Assembly: GCA_032358255.1 (NCBI GenBank)
Contig: JAULBX010013319.1
Location: 1-64,000, forward strand
Length of the DNA stretch: 64,000 bases
Reading direction: 5' to 3'
Origin: Heterotrichella gracilis
Lineage: Eukaryota; Sar; Xanthophyceae; Tribonematales; Xanthonemataceae
Shown: piece by piece, positions 23,301 to 34,500 of the stretch
How positions within the stretch are numbered: position 1 is the first letter of the stretch
Layout of the letters: each line of letters begins with the position of its first letter
Made by a program: the position numbers and the translations under genes
The notes under the pieces: generated by a model
Told to the model about the DNA's origin: nothing
What the model saw: the letters and a program-made list of their open reading frames with translations, nothing else
Database searches by the model: none

Positions 23301-24727
23301 GTGTGGGTGTGGGTGTGGGTGTGGGTGTGGGTGTGGGTGTGGGTGTGGGTGTAGGTGTGGGCATGGGCGCGGGTGTGGTGTGTCAGAGATTTACAAAGAT
23401 TGCTGCCATTCCTCTTTTAGTACGCCTGTTGAGTAAGGAATTGTATACCATTTTTATGAAAATTCCATTAAATTCACTTGTCACACCCACCTGCAGGCTT
23501 GGACGCCAGCATGCACTTTGAGTAGAAGTCACTGGTGAGCATGGGCAGCTCCGCATCCTGCACCCGCAGCAGCCCAGCCAGCAAGATGTACTCCATCGCC
23601 TGGTCCATGTCGAAATCTGGCGCGGTGCCCCCTGCATCTGCCTCCATTTGTTCATCAGGCGCGGTGTCATGTGCTGCTGATGCGCTGGGTGTGTTGGATG
23701 GTGCGTCGCTGACATCTAGCTGCTCTAGTTGCTGCTCGAGGGTGGTATCTGAGCCACTTTCAGCGGCTGCAGCGGCCGCCAGACGTTGCTGGGCAGCTGC
23801 AAATGCAGCCTCGTCCTGCATGCGGCATGGCCGGTGGATTGGTAATGGGATGGAATAGATGTGGGGGTGGGGTGGGTCATGGTGCAGCGGTAAGCAAATC
23901 GGGTGGTCAGGAAATGAGTTTGGAAAATGGCTTTTTTGGGCATCGCGATGGGCACTGCTTGGACAAACAGTGGGTATTGCAATCCGTTGCGTGAAGGTTG
24001 CACAGGCACGCTCTTATCGCCCATAGCCCACAGCAAGTCGCTACACTGGTGCAGGTTGAGTCTCATGCTCTAAACCCTACTAGGGTTTACAAACCCTCCC
24101 CTTTTGGAAAACTCGCCCTAAACCCTAAACCCAAACCCTTACCATGGAGTACACCCGCTCCGGTGTGAAAGTTGCATCCGGCACGCTCTTATCGCCCATA
24201 GCCCACAGCAGGTCGCCATAGTGGTGCAGGTTCCTCACACCCTTGCCCTTCATGCCCTGGAATGCCACCCCTGCTGTGCTGATCTCCATGGTCCCCACGG
24301 CGATCGGGTACGGGTTGTTGGGGATCCCCACTGCCCTCACGTCGCCCACTGCATACTTGCCAAGCCCTGTGTCTGGTACAATCACTCCCTGCAGGAAGAG
24401 GTCTGCACCTCCCAGGATCTTTGGGCTGACCTCTGAGAAAGTGTACAACGTGGTGGCCATTTTTGGAAATATCCAGAGAGTGTAGACTGTAGGAAGACAA
24501 TTGCCTCGGCCATCTGGGTCGAAGAAGAGGGGGTTGCCGCCGTCGACGGTGTACACCACAGCCTTGTTGCTAAGCTTGAGCAGGGAAACAGTTGCCTTTG
24601 GTGGAAACAGGCGTTTCAGGTCGTCCTCGGATAACGGGTAGGCGTCTGAAAGGTCTTTCTTGAGCTTTTTGACGTCCTTGCCGGACAGGAGGTGCGTGCT
24701 GAGCGTGCTGAGGTGTTTCTTGAACAT
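20348..24727 (-). CDS. EIF2D: eIF2D / ligatin (translation initiation and recycling factor)
   Basis: Six exons on the minus strand: 24727-24143, 23815-23491, 23071-22902, 22169-22015, 21319-21073, 20665-20348. Phases are consistent and the total is 1800 nt, giving 599 residues. The N-terminus MFKKHLSTL with a following KKLKKDL segment is the ligatin pre-PUA region. LPTVYTLWIFP and GGADLFLQGVIVP mark the PUA domain. Exons 2 and 3 carry the conserved MEYILLAGLLR..ELPMLTSDF and LDIKRSSYKKLSKLL region. Exon 5 is SWIB/MDM2-like (EYYTADEVAAALADYG, FLLDRLLVGHLF). Exon 6 is a SUI1 domain (LRPITINTEDRQGGRKHVTK, ending YVDVVVKKGKQ). The protein promotes GTP-independent Met-tRNA delivery and recycling of 40S subunits in the cytosol. 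The start matches the family (MF-K/A-K). It is divergent from the QCR10-like gene 523 bp away. Five of six exons have partial copies in flanking introns. Confidence 0.95.
20865..20945 (-). repeat. Echo of eIF2D exon 5 donor side
   Basis: Copies the end of exon 5 (real version at about 21071-21155), including CCCACCTGTG, the reverse complement of the exon end plus donor GTGGG. Shared segments are GTGGTGCGCCGCACGC and GTGAACAGCTGCAGCT-like. It lies downstream of the exon in gene sense. Confidence 0.85.
21435..21541 (-). repeat. Echo of eIF2D exon 5 acceptor side
   Basis: Near-identical to 21225-21331: GCGGTGTAGTACTCGCGCCT, then GGGCACCCTGCA, so it includes the acceptor. It lies upstream of the exon in gene sense and could act as an alternative 3' splice site. 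Confidence 0.9.
21706..21960 (-). repeat. Two echoes of eIF2D exon 4 donor side
   Basis: Copies at about 21710-21800 and 21855-21960 repeat the end of the real exon 4 at 22010-22110 (ACTCACCCTTCAAAGATGGG, then a GAGCGAGGAG-like segment). All three include the donor, so the intron has three candidate 5' splice sites about 150 bp apart. Confidence 0.9.
22340..22812 (-). repeat. Several echoes of eIF2D exon 3 donor side
   Basis: Copies of the exon 3 end (real version at 22895-22995) occur at 22711-22803 (very close), 22477-22510 (ACTCACCGGTTGCTGCTCTG, followed by TTTAGGG repeats at 22521-22548), about 22595-22625 and about 22365-22400 (the GTGCACCACCTTCTGCTT part). The copies are nested and of different ages. 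Confidence 0.85.
23221..23289 (-). repeat. Echo of eIF2D exon 3 acceptor side
   Basis: Matches 23010-23076 with about one mismatch across GGTGGCCAGCAGCTTGGA, CTTCTTGTAGGAGGAGCG and TTGATGTCCAAGGTGATGCC, including the acceptor. Followed directly by the GTGGGT microsatellite. Confidence 0.92.
23289..23352. repeat. (GTGGGT)n microsatellite
   Basis: About ten tandem copies of GTGGGT in eIF2D intron 2, on the plus strand. Confidence 0.95.
23973..24139 (-). repeat. Echo of eIF2D exon 1 donor side plus telomere-like run
   Basis: 23980-24060 repeats the end of exon 1 (TTATCGCCCATAGCCCACAG, then CAGGTTGAG for CAGGTTCCT). Between echo and exon, 24064-24139 is largely CCCTAAA-type DNA, so in gene sense the intron begins GTAAGGGTTTGGGTTTAGGG directly at the donor. 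Confidence 0.9.
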
Positions 24728-25250
24728 GGTGAACAGGCAGCGGTGGGTGACTGGGCTCAAGTTGATGGCTTATACCGACACAGGCGTCAACTGGCAGTAA
24801 TAGGGACAAGTAACTGATCCAGCATTGTACAGTAGTAGTTCGTGTATATCACGGAGGTGTTCAGAAGAGTATTTATCAAGCAAACATGTTAATAGCCGCA
24901 CTGGGTGCTTTCATATGCATGCATACAGTTACTGGAAAACGCCCGATAGAGGCAAGTCATCTAACACAAGGGTCTCATAGCTTGTTATCAATGTGCACAT
25001 GAATACAAAGCTGGTTGCAACACGAGCTGGATGTTAGCATGCATGCAAGGGCTGGGTCTGCAATCAACAATAATATTCCCCCTTGGCTGCGTTCCCCATC
25101 GAGGTTAAATAACACGCAATCACACGCAATAGCGCCTTCTTGCACACCGTCCACGACTTCGATGTTGCGGTGAGCCCACGTTGACTGCCGTCTGAGGTTG
25201 CAACTGCTGTATCAACCCTTGGTAGGCTCCTCTAGGAGCGGTTGTACACG
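24728..25250. promoter_or_regulatory. Divergent intergenic region between eIF2D (-) and QCR10-like (+)
   Basis: 523 bp between the two start codons, pointing away from each other, so it must hold both promoters. No TATA box or known algal motif is clear to me; the DNA is AT-richer than the exons. Confidence 0.5.
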
Positions 25251-25647
25251 ATGAGCGGAGGCGCAAAGTACGCCTCCCTGCTTGACAAGAAGTAAGTTGC
25301 ATGGACTGCTGGGCGTGGTTTTCCACCTTTGTAAGCCTGGGGATATCCTTCTTCGTTCCACACCGCCTGTCAGTTAGGCCAGGCCAGGCCCTCTCATATG
25401 CATGCCATGTGCATTTACAGGTACTGGCAGGCCTTCAGACCCTCATCCCAGGTCATCAAGGCCGCAGGAATCTGGGGCGGAGCGGTTGGTATTGGCGCTC
25501 TGTGGTTGGTGCAGGTGAGTGTGCTTGCGCAACTGGAAAGTGCTTTCAAGTCTTCTGTTGCCCCATTGTCATGCACTGACCCACATTACTCCTGTGCAGC
25601 CTTTTGACTGGATACAAGTGCAGCTGGGATTGAAGGAGGGCGAATAG
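25251..25647 (+). CDS. Probable cytochrome b-c1 complex subunit 10 (QCR10-like), 60 residues
   Basis: Three exons: 25251-25291, 25421-25514, 25600-25647. All borders are GT..AG and phases agree, giving 60 residues that start MSGGAKYASLLDKKYWQAF and end FDWIQVQLGLKEGE. One hydrophobic segment (AAGIWGGAVGIGALWLVQ) is followed by PFDW. This size and layout (short basic N-terminus, a single membrane span, then Q-P-[FW]-D) fits the small plant complex III subunit 10 of the mitochondrial inner membrane. The assignment rests on pattern and length, so another small respiratory subunit is possible. It is divergent from eIF2D and followed by RecX on the same strand. Confidence 0.5.
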
Positions 25648-25928
25648 TTTTTGCGCTTTTGATATCGAGCCTGACAATAAAGGACATAAACCCTAAAGGA
25701 CAGTTTACTCCCTGAAACTGATGATGTATTGCCTGTAACAAACTCTTCGATACCCAACACCAGTGTCCTGTGCATAGCCCAAACCCCAGGGTTGGGTGGA
25801 CTGGGTTACCCACATCCCACGTTTTACACACATTCCTACTTGCTATGTGACCTTGCTGCAAGGTGCAGATATTACATAGAGCATTTCATGGTTGCACTTG
25901 TCAACAATATTCGGGTGCTCGCAACGCA

Positions 25929-28403
25929 ATGCTGAGTTTGACTAGGTTGCTATCGTGCGTGCTTCAAAAGCCTCGTGCCAGGTTGTGCGTCTGCATGCCC
26001 ACTATCCACACCACAATGGGGCATGCGGTATGCATCAACTTTTCAGCAAACAGCCTGGCAACATGGGTGGGATACAGCAGAGTGAGAGCACATGCTCAAA
26101 GCCATCCACAGCCTTCAAGGGCGGTGACACATCCTCCAAGCCATCATGCCACGGTCACCCATGCTCCAAGCCACCGTGCCATGTTCAACCATGCCCCAAG
26201 CCGTGCACTGCCTGCCAGGCGGAGCAAGGGACCCAGGTGGCAGCGGTGCTTCTGCAGCAGTGGTAGCGAACCATGGGAGGGACCACCCGCCAGGGGATAC
26301 CCAAGGGACTACCGCAAGAAGTTCAGGCCCTACCCAAGCGCCCAACCCGCAAAACCACCAAGGTAATAACCACCAACACTGGGATCATGTGCTCTGGTTC
26401 TAGACAAGCAGCGTCACTGAGGTCCTAAACCCTAAACAGCTGCTGAGTCTGTAACGGCTGGGAACACAATGGGCACGAGGGCATGGCCGTTCTTTTTGCT
26501 AAATCTACAATCAAACTGCCTATATGCTCAAGGACGAATGTGTGTTTTGTAGTTTAATACCATTAACTAAATATGTCTGCAAGTCCAGCTCAGCCTGTAC
26601 CCCTGGTTGTGCAGAGTGCTCAAGTATGATGAAGCCAAGGCGATTGGCGTGCGCATGGTGTCCCGCAAGGCATACACCGCCCAGGCGCTCACCAACAAGC
26701 TTGTCGAGCGCGGCGCACCACTAGATGTTGCCGAGCAAGTGGTTGAGCGGCTGAAGGAAGTGGTAAGACCTGGCGTGGTTCAGGGTTTAGGATTTAGGGA
26801 TTAGGGTGGAGAACATGCACCCTTGTTGAAAAGTATGCTTAACACCGAGGCTCGGCAAAGTGCGATGAGTGCACTGGTAGGTTGCAGTGTGGGGCCCCTC
26901 AACCCTCAACCCTAAACCCCAACCAGGGCACCGGGAGCATGCAGTGTGACACCCAACGGCGCTCAACCGCATACTGTCCATGGCGAGCTAGTTCCGTACT
27001 CGCATTTAAAACAACTGCAGTCAGCTTGTTATGCGGTGGGAGTTTGATTTTGCACTCTCCACGTTTATGGCACCCCCATTCATGAAACCTGGTCTGACCC
27101 GACAAGCGTGTAGCCTATGGCTCGTTGAGTCCCTACCACCTTTCATTGCTTTTCTCATTTCTTATTCTTATTAACCCTGGCTGCAGCTGCTGCTGAATGA
27201 CTCTGACTACGCTGAAGCCTTTGTGCGGTCCAAGTGGCGCCAGCAGAAGTGGTCCCCAGCCAAAATCAAGCAGGTGAGCGTTGGAACCTGTTGTCCCCGC
27301 TCGCCACCTTGCCTGTGCATTCTGCTGACGCGCAGAGCCCCTTGTAACTTCCATGAAGGCAAATCACCACGTTCTTATCACATGTGTTTGCACACAGCTG
27401 CTCCTGGACTGAAACTTGGTACCCACACCGTTGTGAAAGCTGTGCATTTTACAGCAAGGTGAGTGCATGTCACTGCACTAATTGGGCAGGCATGCCTTCG
27501 AGTCTACCATGCAAATGGAGTTGAATTTACGTGTGTGGCCCGGGGGGGGTTGCATCCTCTAAGTTGGCATGCTTCTAAGGTTGAGCAATGGTGATGAACT
27601 GACAGGCGTTTGAAAAAGCCAGCCTGGAGTTTGACCCAATGTCCTTATTAAACTTATAATATTTGTATATCTGCTTAGAATAATATAAGAATTCATTGTA
27701 TTAAAATAGTCAAATGCATTTGTGCTGGCAGGCCCTGGAGACAGCTGGCGTCAGCCCCGCAGACATCGCCACCGGCCTGGCGCTCACATTTGGGGAGGAG
27801 CAAGAGGTGCAGTTTTTGGAGGAGCTGGATGAGGAGGATGCAGATGCGGATGGGGAGGAGCTGGAAACCACAGGTAAGCCTTGCTACCATGCCGCCACAT
27901 TGCGATCACTTGCGCACTGATCGTTCCAGAGTTGGTGTAATGTGGCCATGGGTGATCCTCAGCACCATGCTGCCAAGCTGCGACTTATTTTGCACTGATC
28001 AGTTTACAGTTGCTGTGATGTGCACACAATGATGGAAAGTCCTGATTTAGAATGGTCAAACGCTGTCCGGCGTCCGCATCGGCCGGAGTTTTTCATACAG
28101 TGATGTACCAGATAATATCCTTGCAACCTGTGGTGCTCGTTTCAGTTGTACACAAACACAGCAGCTGTCAGAAGGTAAACAAAATAACGATTCGTCATGA
28201 GAAATAAACCTTCCGCTCTGGCGATGACGGGGGTGTGGATTTCCGCTGTAGGTGATCAGCTGCTGGCAACTGTGCGGCAGCGACTGGAGCCAATGCGGGA
28301 CGCCACTCCCGAAACCAAGAAGCGACGCATGGCATCGTGGCTGCAGCGCCGCGGCCATAAATGGGACACCATCTCAAAGCTGCTCAAAGAGGTTGGCCTG
28401 TGA
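25929..28403 (+). CDS. RecX-family RecA regulator, probably organelle-targeted
   Basis: Five exons: 25929-26362, 26615-26762, 27187-27273, 27732-27873, 28252-28403. Phases agree, total 320 residues. The N-terminal 145 residues are rich in Ser, His, Arg and Pro and look like a transit peptide (MLSLTRLLSCVLQKPRARL). The core carries the RecX three-helix repeats: MVSRKAYTAQALTNKLVERG, AEQVVERLKEV, then LLLNDSDYAEAFVRSKWRQQ and KWSPAKIKQ, matching the LLDD..FA..FV.SR....G...I...L signature. A C-terminal RecX-like repeat has KKRRMASWLQRRGHKWDTIS. An acidic insert (DEEDADADGEE) divides repeats 2 and 3. In bacteria RecX dampens RecA filaments; in plants RecX homologues serve organelle recombination. 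Chloroplast or mitochondrial targeting is inferred. The initiator is the first ATG giving a transit-like leader. Confidence 0.85.
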
Positions 28404-28469
28404 TGGCTGCACAAGGTAAGGAAAAGGCTGCACCAATTGCATAGACCCTGTACCGAAACCCTGAAACCC

Positions 28470-28530
28470 TATACGCATTTGCGCAGCGTCGCGGCCACAA
28501 ATAAGGCACCATTTCAAGGATAAGGCAAGG
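28470..28530 (+). repeat. Echo of RecX last exon, downstream of the stop
   Basis: CAGCGTCGCGGCCACAAATA and AAGGCACCATTTCAA resemble the last exon (CAGCGCCGCGGCCATAAATG, GGACACCATCTCAA). A telomere-like run (ACCCTGAAACCCTATA) precedes it. Confidence 0.75.
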
Positions 28531-28684
28531 CTAGGCTGCACCACTCACGCGGGTCTGTGCACTGCATGCCATTCATATGACGAGTTATTGGCCGGTTCAC
28601 AAGTAGAATCCTAGACCCTAAACCCCAAACCTAGTCTTAAGCATTGGCTAGTGCCGCCACCGACAGCGCACATGCACGTCATAT

Positions 28685-30540
28685 TCAACCGCATGCAGTG
28701 GTGTCAATCGTCCCGGTGTGGGTGTAAATTGATTCACCCCCAAAATCGCGCATGGCCTCTGTCATCTCAGTGTCGTCGGCTCGCCCAAGGAAATTGAGGT
28801 CGATGGCTGGGTGGCCCTGGAGGGCGGTGGGCCAGAACTCGTTCTGGGTGGTAGCACGCCGGATCTTTTCCAGCGCAATGTTCAGCACCTGCAAAGCATT
28901 GGCATAGATTGTCATTCCTTGCCTTGCCCTCTATAGTTGCGTGGGCGTATCACGGAGCTCGCTAATGATGCGTGCCAGGCTGAATAGTGCATGTCTGAAT
29001 ATGCATCGTTTGCACACTAGACCCTGTTTGATGAGTTCAGACCCTGCGCCTCGCTGTTGTACATCAATCGCGCTGGAGGTCCCATGTGGGCCCATCCAAT
29101 AACCCTAAATCCTAAACCCTGAATAGTTCTGACCCTGCGCCTCACCGTTTTCTTCCTTTCGCGCTGGAGGTCCCACGTGGACCCGTTCTTGAGGCTGCGC
29201 ACTTGCTGGTGGAGCTGCCCCTCCAACAGCAACTTGGAGGTGGTGCCAGTGTTGAGCGTAACCCTAAGGGTTTGGCCACCAAGCGCAATGCCCACTTGCT
29301 TACTCGTCACTCCTGCTGGCATCTGCAGGGTCAAGGGAAGGTCAACAGCTGGTGCTCAAGCGGTGTTTGGGGTTTCAATTGGTGCTGCAACTGGGGGGAA
29401 AGGGTCAAGTATCGCATGTTTTGGAGGCAGAGTCGTAGAGGTGGAGTCATGTCCGGCAACAAGCCCATGGAGCTGATGGAACCATGCAATGCCATCAGGT
29501 GCCCACTTGGCTTTGCCTGGCGCGCAAAACACCACTCCGAGCTAGGAATGTGGCTTGCCCGGCAAGGTCGCTTCGTCAGGGTGTAATTGTTGTACGGTTT
29601 CCAGCCTTCATATGCATGGCAGGCAGTACATGGGCGCTGCATGCATTGGCAGGTGCCCGCGTGACTGGTGACTGGAGATTATCAAGCAGTAGCCATGATC
29701 ATACCTCATAGGCCAAGGCCTGGATTAGGGTTTAGGGTTCTGCATACCTCCAGTGAGATGATGACCTCGGTGGAGGTTTGCGCCCATGTGTACCCTGGCC
29801 CGCTGCTGCCACCGTCCACTGGCGTGCGCAAGGTGGTGAAGGAGGCTGGCTCGGACCAACTGAACAGCAGCACACAGGAGAATATAATTTTGCAGTGCAT
29901 GCCATATGGCACGTGCACGTCAACAGTGGTGACCAGTGTCCTGCATGTCCGACAATGGTTTGTAGTCGTGGGCGCCAAAGGCTGCCATGGTGGCTGACCA
30001 GGTTGTCATTTTTTGGGGCACAGCCTGGCCCCCAATTTTCCATTTCTATGACGCACGCGTAAGTACTGCAATACACAAGAGCCAGCCAGCACCGCACCCT
30101 TACCCGCTGCTTCCGTTCTCGTTGGTGGCCCTGCACTTTACCAAGTAGCGCTGCCCTGGCTTCACCTCGATTACATATACTCCCTCTCCCATCTTCTTCA
30201 CCCTGCGGCAGCACAGGAAGTAGTGGGTGACCTGCTGGTTTTGCCCTTAAAGCTGAGAATAGCGAGGATGCACAGCCTTACAAACCCACCCGCTTCGCTC
30301 CCATTTCCTTGTCAATCCAAAACCATCGACGGCATACTGGAACTCTACAGTGCTGCCTGCTGCTGCCAGCTCTGCTGCCCTGGGTACCTTCATAAAAGCC
30401 TACAACAACGCAGCAGCATGGCTTGGATGGTCCTTGTGTGGACCGTCAGCTGATATGGGCAAGAAAGCCAAAGAGAATAATGACTGACCTGGAAACTAGT
30501 GACGTTGCCTACCAGAAACACTGGTGCTTCTCCTGGTTTC
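28685..30540 (-). CDS. Protein combining an FN3-like and a CS (NudC/p23-like) domain, partial at 5' end
   Basis: Exons on the minus strand: 30540-30489, 30231-30104, 29859-29748, 29322-29146, 28888-28685 (stop). All are in phase. The N-terminal part reads as a fibronectin type III domain: VYVIEVKPGQRYLVKCRATN, then ENGSSGWSEPASFTTL. It is followed by a CS domain: YTWAQTSTEVIISLEMPAGV, a LLLEGQLHQQV segment, STWDLQRERKKTVLNIALEK, matching the W.Q...EV.I...P.GV..K.V core and the GEL...V...S.W motif of NudC and p23 proteins. The C-terminal tail (NEFWPTALQGHPAIDLNFLG...) resembles the region after CS in NudC-like co-chaperones. The role is probably HSP90/HSP70-associated co-chaperone in cytosol. 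FN3 before CS is unusual. Upstream exons beyond 30540 were not resolved. Confidence 0.7.
29035..29125 (-). repeat. Echo of CS-domain exon donor side with telomere-like run
   Basis: 29040-29095 (GACCCTGCGCCTC, CGCGCTGGAGGTCCCA, TGTGGGCCC) copies the exon end at 29130-29190. The two are separated by ATAACCCTAAATCCTAAACC. Confidence 0.85.
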
Positions 30541-31503
30541 CTGCAAAACAGTAGATCCCCACCATGGAATAGGCTAGTCACGAGCAACAAGGCATGAACC
30601 ATGGGTGTGCACACTTGGGCGTACCATCCACAGGCTCGTCGAACCCTGAAGATGATCTGTTGGATGTTCCATAGCAGGGACTCCCACAGCGCAGCAAGGA
30701 CCTTGATGAATACGTGGCGCTTCATAGCTTTTGCCTTGTCAATAGGGTTTGCTTTGGGCAGTGTCAGAGTTTGGGTGCGTCGCTTGCACGCCAATAGGGA
30801 CAAGTGTAAAATGCTGCAGGCCAGGGGCTTGAATGCACCGGTGCCAATCACAAGAAAAGGCTTGTGGTTTTTATGGCGTGCAAATGGCAGCAGTTAGGCT
30901 GTGCAAGACCGAAGAATTGGGCCAGTGCAAGTCACCCGGGTGATTGGCATGCAAACATGCGCCTTGGAAGATGGTCTTGACGTGCACTCCAGCGGTGACG
31001 GCTCGAAAGCCTGGCACCCGACTATCGATGCAATCCTAGCGGGGATAAGAATCGCGAGGGCGTTTATACAGGGCTCACAGGCTTGCAAGTATACACCTAC
31101 GTCACATCATGATTGGGTCCAAGGGGGAAATTTGCACGTCAAGCAACAACCCATCTGCAACACATGCAATTGCTTGAACGCCCTATTTAGCCAAGGCCAA
31201 GTGCAAGAACAGGGCATAAGCTAGTAAGGTTCAACGAGCAGTGACTTAGGAAGGGCACAGCGCGGTTGTGAAACACAGCTAAAACGATACCCTCTTGCAA
31301 CCCATTGTCACCGCCTAGGTCAACATCCACACAGTGCCATCAGTTGTTGCAAACAGGGCCGCAGCAACAAAGCTTCCACTCCCTGCAACGCAACTGGGTC
31401 ATGAGCGGGTATCATTTGCGTCGAAATCCAAGGGAGCTTCCACAGGTGGGGCCAACAATGACACTCCCGTAAATCCCCCGACCGACCTGCTAAGGAAGGA
31501 ACA
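30541..31503. other. Region between FN3-CS gene (-) and SEC12 (+)
   Basis: Probably contains the missing 5' exons of the minus-strand gene and the divergent promoters. Open frames at 30601-30897 and 30901-31224 (plus) show no family features. No repeats of note. Confidence 0.35.
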
Positions 31504-34500
31504 ATGAGGCGCCTTACGCGGCCGCCTTCACAGAAGTACGGGTCGCCTCTGTTCGGTGTGGGCTGGCCACAGGGCGACTATGTGATCGTAGCTGGCGGAG
31601 GTGGATCAGCGCGGTCTGGCATCGCCAACAGGTGAGACCCACATCGCATATGCATGCATATCGAGGGAACCGAGTAAAGCCCTCCAGACTCCTGACCCTG
31701 CTTTACTGCACAGTCTGCAACGTGGGCCACTGTATGGATATAATTTACTTGCATATCGACCCATTTTGGGTGAGGAGCCTCCAACCCCACTGCTGTAGGG
31801 CAATGATAACCAAGGCACAGCATGGGAAGCTAGTCGAGGATGTGATTGCTGACCTCCACTTCGGACTGGACTGCCCAATGAAGCTCACAGTGCACCCCAC
31901 CAAGCCACAGCTGCTGTTTATCATGTCCAGCGGCAAGGTCAATGGAGCAGAGCTGGTTGGGGGGAGCACTTCCACACCTCAGCTGCAAGACCGCTCACGT
32001 GCGTCCTACCCTAAACCATCCATCCTGAACCCTAACCACAGTAGGGTTAAAGCTTGGAAACGGCTCGGCCTGTAGGGCACTGTGTGCACAAAAAGCCTGG
32101 GAAATGCACAAGGTCATCCCGGTGAAGGGCTAAACCCTAAACCCTAACCGTTGCCACTATGTGCACCCAGAAACATGGGATCTGCACAAGATCATCCCGG
32201 TGAAGGGCCAAACCCTACACCCTGACCCTTAACACTATGTGTGGGCAGAAACGTGGGAGCTGCACAAGATCATCCTCAGGAAGGGCGAGACCCTAAACCC
32301 TAACCCTGGCCACTCTGCGCAGGAGCATTGGAGCTGCACAACATCATACCCGTGAAGGGTCAATCCTAAACCACTAAAGCTCAACCCCTAAACCCTTGCC
32401 ACCCTGTGTGCGCAGAAACGTGGGACCTGCACAAGATCATCCCTGTGAAGGGCTACAAGGTGGCAAGCTTCAGCCATGATGGGCGGCTGCTGGCGCTTGG
32501 GGCTGAGGATGGGTCTGTGGACATCTACTCCTGGTCTGCGGGCCTGCCGCGGATGGTGGCACAGATCCCCAGGTAGGTACCTAGGTTTCTCAGCCTAGGG
32601 ATTAGGGTTTAGAAACCCTAACCGCTGCACAGCCACGCCTTGTTGAATCAAATTTCCAGAACACAGCTGGCCGTGTCCCTTCAGTTACAGGACGGGTGGT
32701 CGTGCGTCCTAAGGGTTCCTCAGTATGCAAACCTGAGGCAACCTAAATTTATGCACTCAAGCCGGGCCCACCATCCTCCTCGGATGTTGAATGCTCATGG
32801 TGTACGCGCAGTGGCGAGGCAGGCAACAAGGCCGCTGTAAAAGACCTGGATTTCAGCGAACGCCACGGCAACAACCGCATCATTGCAGTAGTGTGCGATG
32901 ATGGCTCCTGCGCCTGGTGGCATTGGCAGGCGGGGCTGAAACTGGCGGATCTGGCACTACCAACAGGTGGGTGCTAGGCTATTGGCGCAGCAATTCGGAA
33001 GCGCATTGGTTGGAAAGCAACATGTGTGTCGTTCAGCTGAAGCTGTGTGCATAAATATTGCATCGGTGTCACTCATGACTCCAGTAAACCATCCATTGCT
33101 GCGAGTGGTGGCATTGGCAGGCGGGGTTCAGGCTGACGCTACCAGCAGGTGGGGTTGTCGGTCTACAGGAACGGCGTAGATAATTGAGAGTGCGATCAGG
33201 AAATCCCCTAACCGTGACCCACAGGTTCCGGCCATGAACCATGCTATGTAGCTTTCCATGTGCTGGGTTTTGTCCATGCCACAGCCAAACTTGTTGTGCA
33301 TCAAATCTGCCACGATCAAACAACTCCCATTATGTCCTGCCTGCAGACATGAAGCGGGGGTCCTTCAACCGCTGCCGCTTCGCTCGCGATGGGAGCATGG
33401 CCTTTTTCACAGTCATCAACCCCATGGGCACAACCATTCTGCGTGGTTTTTAAACCACCCAACCATTTCCCCTGTCCTAAATGGCCAAATACCAAATGGC
33501 ACCTCCTCAGCATCCTAAAAGTCACGCAATCTTGCCTTCAGACATGAAGCGTGGTCTTTTTAACCGCCGTTGCGCGCGACGGCAGCATGGCCTCCTACAC
33601 AGTCATCAACCACATTGCACCAATATCTTCGAGTTTTTCTTACTACAAAATATCTTTTTCCTACCCAACGGCACCTCCCAGATGCTAAATACCACACTAC
33701 AATGAGCAACGCGTGTTGCCTGCAGACATGAAGCGGGGGTCTTTCAACCGCTGCCGCTTCGCGCGCGACGGCAGCATGGCCTTCTACACAGTCATCAACT
33801 CCATGGGCACGGGCCACATCGTGCACTGGGAGCAGAACCCTGAGGGTTTGGTGGTGTCCAGGCGGAAAGTCAAGGCGGCCGACGGCAACATCACCTGCTT
33901 TGAGATCAGCCCCTCGGGCAAGTTTCTGGCGGCGGGCGATTCGGAAGGTGCGCCCGTGGGCTGGGGTACCATCTGGTACAGCCACTCATGAGCATGGCAC
34001 AACAACTGCATAACCAAATCTTATCAAAGTCATGGCACAATTGTGACGCAAAATATCGCCGGAAGGAGAAAGGGCTATGCAATACCCCAGTGCAGGGTGT
34101 CAACAAATCTATGGCGCAGGCAGGCGCCCCCCTCATCATTGGGGTACCCAGCCTGGCGATCCTGAAGCTTGTCAGCGGGGCGCACATGGTTGAGCATGGC
34201 AGCCACCGTGTCAGAATGCATGCCGCGCACAGTGCCACCCACCCCACAACCAAGAAACCAGCTTGCACATCTTATTTACCCTAGTGCAGGGTTTCACGAA
34301 ACCCCATTGTGTGCGCAGGCGGCCAGCTGATCATCGCCGCACCCAGCCTGGCAATCCTGAAGCGGGTGAGCGGCGCGCACATGGTGTTTGCCACCGCCAT
34401 CGCCTTCTCCCCCGACGAAAAGCGGGTGGTGTCTGTCTCAGCCGACGCCAGCGCCCTGGTGACAAGCCTCAGGGAGGAGAGCAGCAGTAAAGGGGAGGGG

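Noticed and set aside
33560-33985. Minus-strand frame of 141 codons
   Set aside because: Antisense of SEC12 exon 5 and its echoes.
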